DNA from: Nocardioides antri
GTDB lineage: Bacteria > Actinomycetota > Actinomycetes > Propionibacteriales > Nocardioidaceae
Assembly: GCF_008373765.1 (NCBI RefSeq)
Contig: NZ_VUJW01000009.1
Span: 124,001-188,000, forward strand
DNA length: 64,000 bases
Direction: 5' to 3'
Numbering within the stretch: the stretch's first letter is position 1; every line of letters begins with the position of its first letter. The notes under the pieces are model-generated. The model worked only from the letters and a program-made list of their open reading frames with translations. It made no database searches and was not told the DNA's origin. The position numbers and the translations under genes were made by a program. Below are positions 46,821 to 57,544 of this stretch, piece after piece.

Positions 46821-47069
46821 TCAGCGGCGGCCGGGCCGGTCGACGTCGACGAAGTCGATCCGGGTGCCGTCGTTGCCGGCGAGCGCCGAGATGACGGTGC
46901 GGAACGCGGTCGCCGTACGGCCACTGCGACCGATCACCTTGCCGAGGTCGTCGGGGTGCACCCGGACCTCGAGCACCGAGCCGCGGCGCAGCTGCTTGTC
47001 GCGCACCACGACGTCGTCGGGGTGGTCGACCACACCGCGGACGAGGTGCTCCAGCGCGTCGGCGAGCAT
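46821..47069 (-). CDS. KH-domain RNA-binding protein (KhpA type)
   Basis: The 82-residue protein is a single KH domain with the GxxG loop GRSG (IGRSGRTATAFRTV). KhpA-type proteins bind RNA and often pair with KhpB. ATG 47069, 4 bp downstream of rpsP. The rpsP-KH-rimM-trmD order is conserved across actinobacteria. Confidence 0.95.
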   Translation of the reverse strand: MLADALEHLVRGVVDHPDDVVVRDKQLRRGSVLEVRVHPDDLGKVIGRSGRTATAFRTVISALAGNDGTRIDFVDVDRPGRR

Positions 47070-47073
47070 CGGC

Positions 47074-47616
47074 TCAGGCCTTCTCGGTCGGCTCGGCGTC
47101 CGTCGACCCGGCGTCGGCGGCCGGCGCCTCCTCGGCGGTGGGCACCTCGGCCTTGGTCTCGGCGGCAGGCTCCTCCGCCTTGGTCTCCTCGGCGGCGGGC
47201 TCCTCGACCTTCTCGGCCTTGTCAGCCTTCTCGGACTTCTTCTTGGAGGTCACCGCGGCGCCCTTGGGCTCGTTGGCGGCCTCCTTGAGGGCCTCGTTGA
47301 AGATCTCGAGCTTGTCGCGCTTGGGCTCCTTGACCTGCAGGGTGCCCTCGGCGCCGGGCTCGCCCTTGAACTTCTGCCAGTCGCCGGTCACCTTGAGGAT
47401 CGCCTCGACGGCCTCGGACGGCTGAGCGCCGACACCGAGCCAGTACTGCGCCCGCTCGGAGGCGACGTCGATGTACGACGGGTCCTCCTTGGGGTGGTAC
47501 TTGCCGATCTCCTCGATCACCCTGCCGTCACGCTTCTTGCGCGAGTCGACGATGACGATGCGGTACTGCGGCACCCGGACCTTGCCCAGGCGCTTCAAAC
47601 GGATCTTGACGGCCAC
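47074..47616 (-). CDS. rpsP: 30S ribosomal protein S16 with a long C-terminal tail
   Basis: S16 is an early-binding 30S protein. Residues 1-85 are a normal S16 ([20 protein letters not shown]). A further 95 residues form an Ala/Glu/Lys-rich low-complexity tail; E. coli S16 has 82 residues. The GTG at 47616 has GGAG upstream with about 10-nt spacing. The 187-bp region upstream should contain the operon promoter. Confidence 0.96.
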   Translation of the reverse strand: MAVKIRLKRLGKVRVPQYRIVIVDSRKKRDGRVIEEIGKYHPKEDPSYIDVASERAQYWLGVGAQPSEAVEAILKVTGDWQKFKGEPGAEGTLQVKEPKRDKLEIFNEALKEAANEPKGAAVTSKKKSEKADKAEKVEEPAAEETKAEEPAAETKAEVPTAEEAPAADAGSTDAEPTEKA

Positions 47617-47803
47617 GTTTGTGGTGTCTCCTTGAGAACTTGTGGTGGGTGGTCGGCTCCGACCAGGTGGGGAACACCGGGAGAGTCCGATCGAGGGCGC
47701 TGCGCCGACCGGTTGAGAGGGTCCGGACGACACAGAACTCAGCCCCCAAGTCTGCCAGACACTCCCGCCCCCCCACCAATCGCGCCGGGGTCGGCCGATC
47801 CGG

Positions 47804-48883
47804 CTACCGGTTCAGCCGGCCGCGGAGCACGACGTACGACGGCTCGGCGAGCACCGTGAGGTCCTCGACCGGGTTGCGCGGGTAGACCACGAAGTCCGCG
47901 GGGTCTCCCTCGTCGAGGCCGGGGTTCCGGCCGAGCCAGGCGCGGGCGCGCCACGAGGCCGCGCCGAGGACGTACGACGGAGGCAGCCCCATCTCGGCCA
48001 TCGCCAGGATCTCCTCGTGCAGGCAGCCGTGGCGGCTGCTCCCGCCACCGTCGCTGCCGACGTAGAGGTCGACACCGGCGTCGTACGCCGCCATCAGGAC
48101 GTCGCGGCGGCGACCGTGCAGCGTCTCCATCGTGGTGGCGTACGACGGGAACTTGTCGCGCCCGGCCTCGGCGAACTCGGGGAACTTGCCTGTCTGCAGC
48201 ACGGTCGGCACCAGGGCGACGCCGCCCGCGACCATCTGCTCGATGTGCCGCTCCTCGAGGCCGGTGCCGTGCTCGACGCAGTCGATGCCCGCGTCGAGCA
48301 GGGGCGAGAGCGACGCCGTCCCGAAGCAGTGGGCGGTGACCCGGGCGCCGAGCGCGTGCGCGGTGCCGATCGCGGCGGCGACCGCGTCGTCGGTGAAGGA
48401 CGGCGCGAGGTCGCCCTCGTCGCGGGAGATCCAGTCGCCGACCAGCTTCACCCAGCCGTCGCCGACCGCCGCCTGCTCGGCCACGGTGTCGGCCAGGTCG
48501 TCCGGCTCGACCTCGACGCCGTAGCCCCGCAGGTAGCGACGGGTGCGGGCGATGTGCTTGCCGGCGCGGATCAGGCGCGGCAGGTCCTCCCGCTCCTGCA
48601 CCCACCGGGTGTCGGCGGGCGAGCCGCAGTCGCGGAGCAGCAGCACGCCGTTCTCGCGATCGGCGATCGCCTGCTGCTCGGTCTCCTCGTCACTGACCGC
48701 TCCGCCGTCCTCGAGCCCGAGGTGGTTGTGGGCGTCGACCAGCCCCGGCACGATCCAGCCCTCCGCGGCCGTGTCGGCGCCCGGCTGCCGCTCGTAGGTG
48801 ACCAGGCCGTCGACGACGTACAGGTCGCGCACCTCACCGTCGGGGAGCACCGGACCGGAGAACCGCAGCGCCGAGGTCGTCAC
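47804..48883 (-). CDS. Amidohydrolase-family protein
   Basis: The 359-residue protein has the metal-dependent hydrolase pattern: VDAHNH (H52, H54), a candidate lysine in VKLVGDW, then TAHCFG, CVEHG and GSDGGG. It probably hydrolyses a C-N bond in a small cyclic or amide substrate; which one cannot be told. ATG 48883. It is found between the NYN gene and rpsP in related genomes, so it is probably an ancestral member of the block. Confidence 0.9.
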   Translation of the reverse strand: MTTSALRFSGPVLPDGEVRDLYVVDGLVTYERQPGADTAAEGWIVPGLVDAHNHLGLEDGGAVSDEETEQQAIADRENGVLLLRDCGSPADTRWVQEREDLPRLIRAGKHIARTRRYLRGYGVEVEPDDLADTVAEQAAVGDGWVKLVGDWISRDEGDLAPSFTDDAVAAAIGTAHALGARVTAHCFGTASLSPLLDAGIDCVEHGTGLEERHIEQMVAGGVALVPTVLQTGKFPEFAEAGRDKFPSYATTMETLHGRRRDVLMAAYDAGVDLYVGSDGGGSSRHGCLHEEILAMAEMGLPPSYVLGAASWRARAWLGRNPGLDEGDPADFVVYPRNPVEDLTVLAEPSYVVLRGRLNR

Positions 48884-48907
48884 CTTCCGAAACCTACCGA
48901 ACCCTGC

Positions 48908-49276
48908 TCAGAGCAGGTCGAGGAGCCAGGTGGGGCGCAGGGTGGTGGCGCCGACCCCGGCCACCCGCGCGTCGAGGGCGCGGTCGGCGGTGACGACGGT
49001 GACCCGGTCGCCGCGCTCGGCGGCGGCCCGGGCCTCGGCGACGATCGTGGCGTCGCCGTCCTTCGGGGCGTGGACGGTGCGGACGTGCGCGTCGCGTCCG
49101 GGGCGTACGCCGGACTTCGCACCGCCCTCCAGCACGAGCACGACCTGGTCGTGCGGCACGTCCGCGACGAGCAGCTGCTCGTGCAGCCGTCGCGCAGCGC
49201 CGGGACGGTCCTTCCACCACCCGTCCGGGCGGGCGCCGACGACGTTGGCGGCGTCGACGATGAGGACGGTGCCCAT
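48908..49276 (-). CDS. NYN/PIN-like domain protein
   Basis: The 122-residue protein has MGTVLIVDAANVVGARPDGWW at its start, the first acidic site of the NYN (PIN-like) nuclease fold. Later acidic clusters, KDGDATIVAEAR and VTADRALDARV, complete it. It may be an RNase; no substrate is known. The ATG at 49276 lies 8 bp downstream of ffh. The frame continues upstream inside ffh but is not used. Confidence 0.82.
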   Translation of the reverse strand: MGTVLIVDAANVVGARPDGWWKDRPGAARRLHEQLLVADVPHDQVVLVLEGGAKSGVRPGRDAHVRTVHAPKDGDATIVAEARAAAERGDRVTVVTADRALDARVAGVGATTLRPTWLLDLL

Positions 49277-49283
49277 CAGCGGC

Positions 49284-50882
49284 TCATTTGAGGAACTTCG
49301 TGAAGTCCTTCGGGAGGTCGAGCTTGGCAGCGGCCGCCTCGTAGTCGACCTCCTCGCCGTTCGGCAGGCCGAACGGGTTGGCGGCCTGCTGGGCGGCCCG
49401 CTCCTTCGCGGCCGCGGCCTGCTGGGCCGCCTTGGCCGGGTTGCCCGACTTCCGCTGGCCACCCTTGGCCTTCGACTTCTGGGCCTGCTTGGCCTTCGCG
49501 CGCTTGCCGCCTCCGGGCCCGCCCATGCCCGGCATCCCAGGCATCCCGGGCATCCCCGGCACACCGCCGAAGCCGCCGCCCTTGGCCATCTGCATCATCA
49601 TCTTGCGCGCCTCGAAGAACCGGTCCACGAGGCTGTTCACGTCGGCGACCGTGCGGCCGGAGCCCTTCGCGATCCGGGCGCGGCGCGACCCGTCGATGAT
49701 CTTCGGGTTCTCGCGCTCGGCGGGGGTCATCGAGCGGATGACCGCCTCGACCCGGTCGATCTCGCGCTCGTCGAAGTTCTCGAGCTGCTCCCGGATCTGA
49801 CCAGCGCCGGGGAGCATCTTGAGGATCTTGGTCATCGAGCCGAGCTTCTTGATCTGCTGCATCTGCTCGAGGAAGTCGTCGAGGGTGAACTCACCACCCT
49901 GGCCGGTCAGCTTCTGCGCGGCCTTGAGCGCCTGGTCCTGGTCGAACGCCTTCTCGGCCTGCTCGATCAGGGTGAGGACGTCACCCATGTCGAGGATGCG
50001 CGAGGCCATCCGGTCGGGGTGGAAGACGTCGAAGTCGGTCATCTTCTCGCCGGAGGAGGCGAACATGACCGGCTTGCCGGTGACCTGGCGGATCGACAGC
50101 GCGGCCCCACCGCGGGCGTCGCCGTCGAGCTTGGTGAGGACGACGCCGTCGTAGCCGACCCCGTCGAGGAACGCCTGGGCCGTCGTGAGCGCGTCCTGGC
50201 CGATCATGGCGTCGACGACGAACAGCACCTCGTCGGGCTCCACCGCGTCGCGGATGGCGGCGGCCTGGGCCATCATGTCGGCGTCGACGCCGAGGCGGCC
50301 GGCGGTGTCGACCACGACGACGTCGTACAGCTTGCGCTTGGCCTCCTCGAGGGACGCGCGGGCGACCCCGACCGGGTCACCGACGCCGTTGCCGGGCTCG
50401 GGCGCGAAGACCGGGACGCCGACCTTGTCGCCGTTGACCTGCAGCTGCTGGACCGCGTTGGGCCGCTGGAGGTCGGCCGCGACCAGCAGCGGGGACTTGC
50501 CCTGCTCCTTGAGCCACAGCGCGAGCTTGGCGGCGAGCGTCGTCTTGCCGGCGCCCTGGAGGCCGGCCAGCATGATCACGGTCGGGCCGGACTTGGCGTA
50601 GCGGAGCCGCCGCGTCTCCCCGCCGAGGATGGTGACGAGCTCGTCGTTGACGATCTTGACGACCTGCTGGGCCGGGTTCAGCGCCTGGCTGACCTCCTCG
50701 CCCCGCGCGCGCTCCTTGACCGCGGCCACGAACTCCTTGACCACCGGGAGCGCGACATCCGCCTCGAGCAGGGCGATCCGGATCTCGCGAGCGGTCGCGT
50801 CGATGTCGGCCTCGGACAGCCGGCCCTTGCCACGGAGGTTCTTGAAAGTCTCGGCAAGGCGGTCGGACAAGGTGGCGAACAA
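49284..50882 (-). CDS. ffh: Signal recognition particle protein Ffh
   Basis: Ffh binds signal sequences and SRP RNA and pairs with FtsY. The 532-residue protein has an N domain, a GTPase G domain (GLQGAGKTTLAAKLA, DTAGRLGVD, TKLDGDARGG) and a C-terminal Met- and Gly-rich M domain (MPGMPGMPGM). The ATG start leaves 102 bp to the divergent small membrane gene. It is intact. Confidence 0.97.
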   Translation of the reverse strand: MFATLSDRLAETFKNLRGKGRLSEADIDATAREIRIALLEADVALPVVKEFVAAVKERARGEEVSQALNPAQQVVKIVNDELVTILGGETRRLRYAKSGPTVIMLAGLQGAGKTTLAAKLALWLKEQGKSPLLVAADLQRPNAVQQLQVNGDKVGVPVFAPEPGNGVGDPVGVARASLEEAKRKLYDVVVVDTAGRLGVDADMMAQAAAIRDAVEPDEVLFVVDAMIGQDALTTAQAFLDGVGYDGVVLTKLDGDARGGAALSIRQVTGKPVMFASSGEKMTDFDVFHPDRMASRILDMGDVLTLIEQAEKAFDQDQALKAAQKLTGQGGEFTLDDFLEQMQQIKKLGSMTKILKMLPGAGQIREQLENFDEREIDRVEAVIRSMTPAERENPKIIDGSRRARIAKGSGRTVADVNSLVDRFFEARKMMMQMAKGGGFGGVPGMPGMPGMPGMGGPGGGKRAKAKQAQKSKAKGGQRKSGNPAKAAQQAAAAKERAAQQAANPFGLPNGEEVDYEAAAAKLDLPKDFTKFLK

Positions 50883-50984
50883 GGGGGTTCCTCAAGGACG
50901 GGCGATCAGGGCGGACGAGCACACGGACGACCCAACTCTATCGGCGATGGGTGAGCCTGACCTGCGGAGGCATACGCTGAACAG

Positions 50985-51287
50985 GTGATGTACGTCGTGT
51001 TCGGTGCCGCGGGAGCGCTGCTGCTGCTCCTCGTGGTCTGGGCCGGGCACCGGATGCTCCGCAACCCGACCGGGTCAGGTGCGGGCGTCGCCGACGGGAT
51101 GGGCGTCTTCGTCGACGTCTTCGACCCGGCCCGTTCCCGCGCGGATCGCGACCTGAAGTCCAAGGACAACGAGACCCAGGTGGTCCCGTCCCCCGAGGGC
51201 GACGACCGGGCGATCCAGATCGACCACGTCGCGATGCGGGCGCGCGTCAGGCGTCCGCAGGCCCCGACCCCTCCGCCGGAGGACTGA
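50985..51287 (+). CDS. Small membrane-anchored protein of unknown function (100 aa)
   Basis: The protein has one N-terminal helix (MYVVFGAAGALLLLLVVWAG) and a charged cytoplasmic or extracytoplasmic tail. The GTG at 50985 and ATG at 50988 are adjacent. TACGCT at 50973-50978 could be a -10 element giving a leaderless message. Its last 41 bp overlap the convergent glnD 3' end. I do not recognise the family, though the position between ffh and glnD is common in related genomes. Confidence 0.75.
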   Translation: MMYVVFGAAGALLLLLVVWAGHRMLRNPTGSGAGVADGMGVFVDVFDPARSRADRDLKSKDNETQVVPSPEGDDRAIQIDHVAMRARVRRPQAPTPPPED

Positions 51288-53496
51288 GCCGCTCCCGGAT
51301 CCCGGCAGCAGCCGCCGCCGCGCGTTCGTCGGACAGCGCCGAGCCGTCGGGCTCCTGGAGGTAGAACACGTCCACCGCCTGGGGACCCAGGGTCGAGATG
51401 TGCGCCGACCGCACCGACATCCCGAGGTCGGCGAGGGCCGCGCTGACCAGGTACACGACGCCGAGCCGGTCCGCTGCACGGACCTCGATCACGGTCGCCT
51501 GGTCGCTGGCCTCGGGACGGACGACGACCGTCGGCGCCAGGTCCGGCCCGGAGCCGTTGGGGCGGGGTGCCAGGCGCGTGGCCGGGTCGACCCGCCGGGC
51601 CGCGATCCCGTCGAACACCGTCCGCAGCCGGCCGGCGTCGAGGTGGTCGTCCGCCACGTCCCACATCGAGACGCCGTACTCCCCCTGCGACCAGATCCGC
51701 GCCGCGCGCACCTGGAGCCGCTGCAGCGCGAACGTCGCCGCGCAGTCGGCCAGCAGGCCGACCCGGTCCGGCGACACCGTCGTCACCCGTGCACCGTCGT
51801 CGACCAGCTCGACGGTGATCGCGACGGAGCCCTCGCGGGCGGCGGCCGGGATGTCGATCTCCTCGACCGGAAGGGCCGCCGGCACGCTCCCGCGCTCGAG
51901 GGCGGCGTGCGCCCGCCGCGACAGGTCGCGGATGAGGCCCGCCCGCCACGACGACCACGCCTTGCTCGACGTCGCCTTCGCGTCCGCCTCGGTCAGCGCG
52001 GTCAGGAGCGCGAGCGCCTCAGGGGTCTCGACGTGCTCGGTGAGCAGCTCGATCGTCGCGGGGTCGTCGGGGTCGCGCGTGGTGGCCGTCGTGGGCAGGA
52101 GCAGGTGCCAGCGCACGAGCTGGGCGATCAGGTCCACGGCGGCCCGCTCGAACCCCATCCGGGTCGCGATGGCGCGGGCGAGCGGCTCCCCCGCAACGCA
52201 GTGCTCTACCGTCCCTCCCTTGCCGATGTCGTGCAGCAGCGCGGCGACCACCAGCACGTCGGGCCGCGAGACGTCCCGGATGAGCGCGGAGGCCTCGATG
52301 CAGGTCTCGACGACGTGCCGGTCGACCGTGAACCGGTGGATGACCGACGCGTGCGGCAGCAGCCGGATCCGCTCCCACTCGGGCAGGATCCCGGCCAGCG
52401 CACCGGTCTCCTCCAGGGTCTCCCACACCGGGAGCAGGCCGGGGCCCGCGGCGAGCAGGCGGACCAGCTGCTGGCGCGCCTCCTCCGGCCACGGGTCCGG
52501 CAGCGGCGGGCATTCCCGCACCAACCGGGCAGCGGTGGGCGGGGCGAGGACGGCGTTGCGGCGGGCGGCCTCGGCCGCGGCGCGGAGCAGCAGCACCGGG
52601 TCGGAGGCGGGGCGGGCGCCGCGGTCGAGGACGACCTCGCCGTTCGACAGGGCGACACCGGGGGCGAGCCGCTCGAGCTCGGGGCGCCGCGGGCGGCCGG
52701 CAGGCGTGCGACGTACGGCGTCCTCCGCGCGGCGCCACACCAGGCGGGAGAGGTGGGTGAGCCGCCGGCCCACCTCGCGGACCTGCCGCTGCGCTGCCCG
52801 GTCGTCGCGGAGCCCGAGGGCCTCGGCCAGCGCCGGCCAGTGCTCGGGCGCGATGCGGTCGGTCGCCCGGCCGGCCGCGGCGTGGAGGACGTCGCGGACG
52901 TCGAGCAGGTGCAGCCGGGTGCGCTCGAGGTCGGAGGCCGGGATGTCGACGAGCCAGGTCGCCATCAGGCTCTTGAGCACCGTGGCGTCGCGGAGGCCGC
53001 CCTCCGCCTCCTTCAGGTCCGGGACCGAGAGGTGCGCGAGCTCGCCGACCAGCCGGTGCCGGCTGCGGACGAGCTCGTGGAGCTCCGGCAGGCGCTGCCG
53101 CGCGTCGCGACGCCACTGCGCGAGCACCGTGGTCCGCAGCCGGAGGGTGAGGCTCGGGTCCCCGGCCACGTGCCGGACGTCGAGCAGCCCCGACGCGACC
53201 CGCACGTCCGCCGCGGCAGCGGCGAGCATCTCGCTCAGCGACCGGACCGAGTGGTCGAGCTTCTCGCCCGAGTCCCAGATCGGGTACCAGAGCAGCTGGC
53301 CCAGCTCCCCAACGTCGACGCCGTCGTCGGCGACGAGCACCACGTCCAGGTCGGAGTACGGCGCCAGCTCGCCCCTGCCGTAGCCGCCGACCGCCACCAG
53401 TGCGACGCCGGTGTCCGGCCCTCCCGCAGCGTCGTACGCCTCGGAGCAGAGAGCGTCGGCCGCGGCGGTGCGGTCGGCTCTCTCAGCGGCGGTCAT
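51247..53496 (-). CDS. glnD: Bifunctional uridylyltransferase/uridylyl-removing enzyme GlnD
   Basis: GlnD senses glutamine and modifies the PII protein. The 749-residue protein has a nucleotidyltransferase domain (GGYGRGELAPYSDLDVVLV), an HD domain (ALLHDIGKG) and two C-terminal ACT domains. It is shorter than the 890-residue E. coli form but normal for actinobacteria, where it adenylylates PII. ATG 53496, 15 bp after glnK. Operon amtB-glnK-glnD. Confidence 0.95.
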   Translation of the reverse strand: MTAAERADRTAAADALCSEAYDAAGGPDTGVALVAVGGYGRGELAPYSDLDVVLVADDGVDVGELGQLLWYPIWDSGEKLDHSVRSLSEMLAAAAADVRVASGLLDVRHVAGDPSLTLRLRTTVLAQWRRDARQRLPELHELVRSRHRLVGELAHLSVPDLKEAEGGLRDATVLKSLMATWLVDIPASDLERTRLHLLDVRDVLHAAAGRATDRIAPEHWPALAEALGLRDDRAAQRQVREVGRRLTHLSRLVWRRAEDAVRRTPAGRPRRPELERLAPGVALSNGEVVLDRGARPASDPVLLLRAAAEAARRNAVLAPPTAARLVRECPPLPDPWPEEARQQLVRLLAAGPGLLPVWETLEETGALAGILPEWERIRLLPHASVIHRFTVDRHVVETCIEASALIRDVSRPDVLVVAALLHDIGKGGTVEHCVAGEPLARAIATRMGFERAAVDLIAQLVRWHLLLPTTATTRDPDDPATIELLTEHVETPEALALLTALTEADAKATSSKAWSSWRAGLIRDLSRRAHAALERGSVPAALPVEEIDIPAAAREGSVAITVELVDDGARVTTVSPDRVGLLADCAATFALQRLQVRAARIWSQGEYGVSMWDVADDHLDAGRLRTVFDGIAARRVDPATRLAPRPNGSGPDLAPTVVVRPEASDQATVIEVRAADRLGVVYLVSAALADLGMSVRSAHISTLGPQAVDVFYLQEPDGSALSDERAAAAAAGIRERLSPPAEGSGPADA

Positions 53497-53511
53497 CGGG
53501 TGACCGCGACA

Positions 53512-55181
<1,670 letters not shown>

Positions 55182-55236
55182 AGAACCTCCAGCAGAGCAC
55201 GTCGTCGGGGGACGGCCCCACCCTCGTGGGACGACG

Positions 55237-55274
55237 TTTCACCGCCGTCCGCTCGTTGTTTCAGGCGTGCAACG
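55237..55274 (-). promoter_or_regulatory. Tandem GlnR boxes upstream of amtB-glnK-glnD
   Basis: On the minus strand the order is GTTGC-N6-GAAAC-N6-CGGAC-N6-GAAAC, the same architecture as at 44949-44986. The a-sites are weaker than the b-sites. An extra GAAAC-N6-GTAAC pair lies further upstream (55290-55305) out of phase. Confidence 0.75.
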
Positions 55275-55315
55275 AGTTCGGCGCGGGTGTTACGAGAATG
55301 TTTCGCAACCGGACC

Positions 55316-56464
55316 TCAGCCCAGCAGTGCGTCCACGAACGCCGCAGCGTCGAACGGCGCGAGGTCGTCGCGGCCCTCCCCCAGGCCGACCAGCTTCACG
55401 GGCACCCCGAGCTGACGCTGTACGGCGACGACGATGCCGCCCTTGGCGGAGCCGTCGAGCTTGGTCAGGGCGATGCCGGTGACGTCGACGACCTCGGAGA
55501 AGACCTTGGCCTGGATCAGCCCGTTCTGGCCGGTGGTGGCATCGAGGACCAGCAGCACCTCGGTGACCGGAGCCTGCTTCTCGATGACCCGCTTCACCTT
55601 GCCGAGCTCGTCCATCAGGCCCTGCTTGTTCTGGAGCCGGCCGGCGGTGTCGACCACGACGGTGTCCACACCGCGGTCCACCCCCTCCTTGACGGCCTCG
55701 AACGCGACGCTGGCGGGGTCGCCGCCCTCCGGCCCGCGGACGACCTCGACGCCGACCCGCTCCCCCCACGTGCCGAGCTGGTCGGCCGCGGCCGCTCGGA
55801 AGGTGTCGGCGGCGGCGAGGAGCACGGACCGGTCCTCCGCGACGAGGATCCGGGCGAGCTTGCCGACCGTCGTGGTCTTCCCGGTCCCGTTGACGCCGAC
55901 CACGAGGACGACACCGGGCTCGCCGTCGGCGCCGCTGACGTGGAGCGAGCGGTCCATCGTGGGGTCGACGAGGTTGATCAGCTCCTCGCGGAGCACGGTG
56001 CGTACGTCGGTGCCCGCGTCACCCTCGACGCGCAGCCGGGTGCGCAGCCGCTCGACCAGCTCCTGGGTGGGCTGGACCCCGATGTCGGCCCCGAGGAGCA
56101 GGTCCTCGATCGCCTCCCAGGTGTCCTCGTCGAGCTTGTCGCGGCTCAGCAGGCCGAGCAGCCCACGGCCCAGGGTGCCGGACCCGGCGAGCCGCTGCCG
56201 GAGGCGGACCAGCCGGGAGGCGGGGCGCTCGGGCCGCTCGAGGGTGGGTACGACGACCGCGTGCTCGCGCTCGGCCTCGGGCTCGGCGACGGTCGTGTCG
56301 GGAGCCTCCGGCGGCGCGAGGACGTCCCCGGGCGTCGTACGCGGCGGCTCGACCGGGCGTGCCCTGCGGCCGCGGCCGACGACCAGGCCGATCCCGCCGG
56401 CGACGGCGAGGACGGCGAGGACCGCGAGCGCGATGACGAGGTAGAGCCACTCCATGAGGCTCAT
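55316..56464 (-). CDS. ftsY: SRP receptor FtsY
   Basis: FtsY docks SRP-ribosome complexes at the membrane. The 382-residue protein has an N-terminal membrane helix (about 7-30, typical of actinobacteria), an acidic linker, and the NG GTPase domain (GVNGTGKTTTVGKLA, DTAGRLQNKQGLM). ATG 56464, with ATG 56455 as an alternative. The gene is followed by the amtB operon with its own GlnR promoter. Confidence 0.96.
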   Translation of the reverse strand: MSLMEWLYLVIALAVLAVLAVAGGIGLVVGRGRRARPVEPPRTTPGDVLAPPEAPDTTVAEPEAEREHAVVVPTLERPERPASRLVRLRQRLAGSGTLGRGLLGLLSRDKLDEDTWEAIEDLLLGADIGVQPTQELVERLRTRLRVEGDAGTDVRTVLREELINLVDPTMDRSLHVSGADGEPGVVLVVGVNGTGKTTTVGKLARILVAEDRSVLLAAADTFRAAAADQLGTWGERVGVEVVRGPEGGDPASVAFEAVKEGVDRGVDTVVVDTAGRLQNKQGLMDELGKVKRVIEKQAPVTEVLLVLDATTGQNGLIQAKVFSEVVDVTGIALTKLDGSAKGGIVVAVQRQLGVPVKLVGLGEGRDDLAPFDAAAFVDALLG

Positions 56465-56476
56465 CCTCGCAAGAGG

Positions 56477-56707
56477 TCAGGTGCGCTGGCGAAGCAGGTC
56501 GGCCTCGTGCTCGCCGAGCACCGGTGCGGCCTCGGCCGCCTTGCCGAGCGCCTCGCCGAGCCACGGTGCTGCGGGCATCGTCTCTCCGCGGTGCGGGTAG
56601 GCGACGTAGAGCACGACCAGTCCGGCGACGAGCAGGGTGACCAGCATGGCGACGACGATGAAGACCACGGCGTTCGGCTCCTCCGAGATCAGGTAGACGG
56701 ACAGCAC
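56477..56707 (-). CDS. Small single-span membrane protein (76 aa)
   Basis: The GTG at 56707 follows GGAGG with 6-nt spacing and gives a 76-residue protein. It has one membrane helix (AVVFIVVAMLVTLLVAGLVV) and a short hydrophilic tail. It lies 12 bp upstream of ftsY on the same strand, so it is probably co-transcribed. No family is recognised. Confidence 0.7.
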   Translation of the reverse strand: MLSVYLISEEPNAVVFIVVAMLVTLLVAGLVVLYVAYPHRGETMPAAPWLGEALGKAAEAAPVLGEHEADLLRQRT

Positions 56708-56803
56708 GAGTGGCCTCCGTAGACCGGAAGCCACGGCACCGACGCTACCCCGCGCGGGGTCGAACGCCGCATCCGCAGCGGGCGAGTCCCTGCGTCGTCT
56801 CGG

Positions 56804-57544
56804 TCACATGCGCGCGTCGCGCTCGCGCCACCAGGCGTAGTCCAGGAGCTCGCTGGGTCGGGTGAGCACGTTGCGGGCGCGGGCCTGGACGTACTGCGAT
56901 CCCTCGCGCCGGCGCTTGAAGTGGATCGTCTCCGGCACCACGCGGTGGACGTAGCCGGCGAGGAACGTCTCGAGCATCCAGTGCCAGTCCTCGTAGGCGT
57001 AGCCGTCGGCGACGGCCCGAGGGGCGAACGGGTGGTCGACGTACGCCGAGCGCGGCGCGAGGCACAGCGCGTCCCACGGGTTGGCGATCCGCAGCAGCGC
57101 GGGATCGAACGCGGGGTCCGTCTGGTCGGGCAGGAAGTAGAGGTTCTGCTGGTTCTCGAAGAACCAGTTGAGCTCGGGGTGGCCGATGACCCGGTCCCTG
57201 TCGTCACCGCCCGCGCAGAGACGATGCGCATCGGCGAGCCAGTTCTCGCTCCAGAGGTCGTCGCCGTCGAGGAACGCCACGTGCTGGGCGGACGTCAGGC
57301 CCACCGCGGCGTTGCGGACCTTCCCCTGGTCGGCGTACGACACCTCGGCGACGGTGGCGCCGTGCTGGTCAGCCTCGGCGAACGCCGCGCGGGTGGCGTC
57401 GGTCGGGTTGTCGAGGACGACCAGGGCCTCCACCTCGAGCCCCTCGGCGCGCGCCACGGCGACGGCATCGAGCAGGCTGCGGAACGACAGACCCGCCATC
57501 ACGCCCTCGGCGTGCGCGGTGAGGATCGCGGCGACGTCAGCCAT
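56804..57544 (-). CDS. GT2/GT-A-like glycosyltransferase (family A of the sulfosugar locus)
   Basis: The 246-residue protein has a GT-A-like layout: MADVAAILTAHAEG, then a strand with VVLDNPTDA, and the DxD-type FLDGDDLWSENWL (D93, D95, D96). The conserved end block EDWHWMLETFLAGYVHRVVP ends with HFKRRR. It pairs with two homologues at 61127 and 63708. The ATG overlaps the stop of the 474-residue partner by 8 bp, so the two are coupled. Donor and acceptor are unknown. Confidence 0.82.
   Translation of the reverse strand: MADVAAILTAHAEGVMAGLSFRSLLDAVAVARAEGLEVEALVVLDNPTDATRAAFAEADQHGATVAEVSYADQGKVRNAAVGLTSAQHVAFLDGDDLWSENWLADAHRLCAGGDDRDRVIGHPELNWFFENQQNLYFLPDQTDPAFDPALLRIANPWDALCLAPRSAYVDHPFAPRAVADGYAYEDWHWMLETFLAGYVHRVVPETIHFKRRREGSQYVQARARNVLTRPSELLDYAWWRERDARM

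Noticed and set aside
48798..50954. 718-codon plus-strand open frame opposite ffh
   Set aside because: Antisense to ffh and the NYN gene, which both have clear catalytic motifs; the translation has no domain features.
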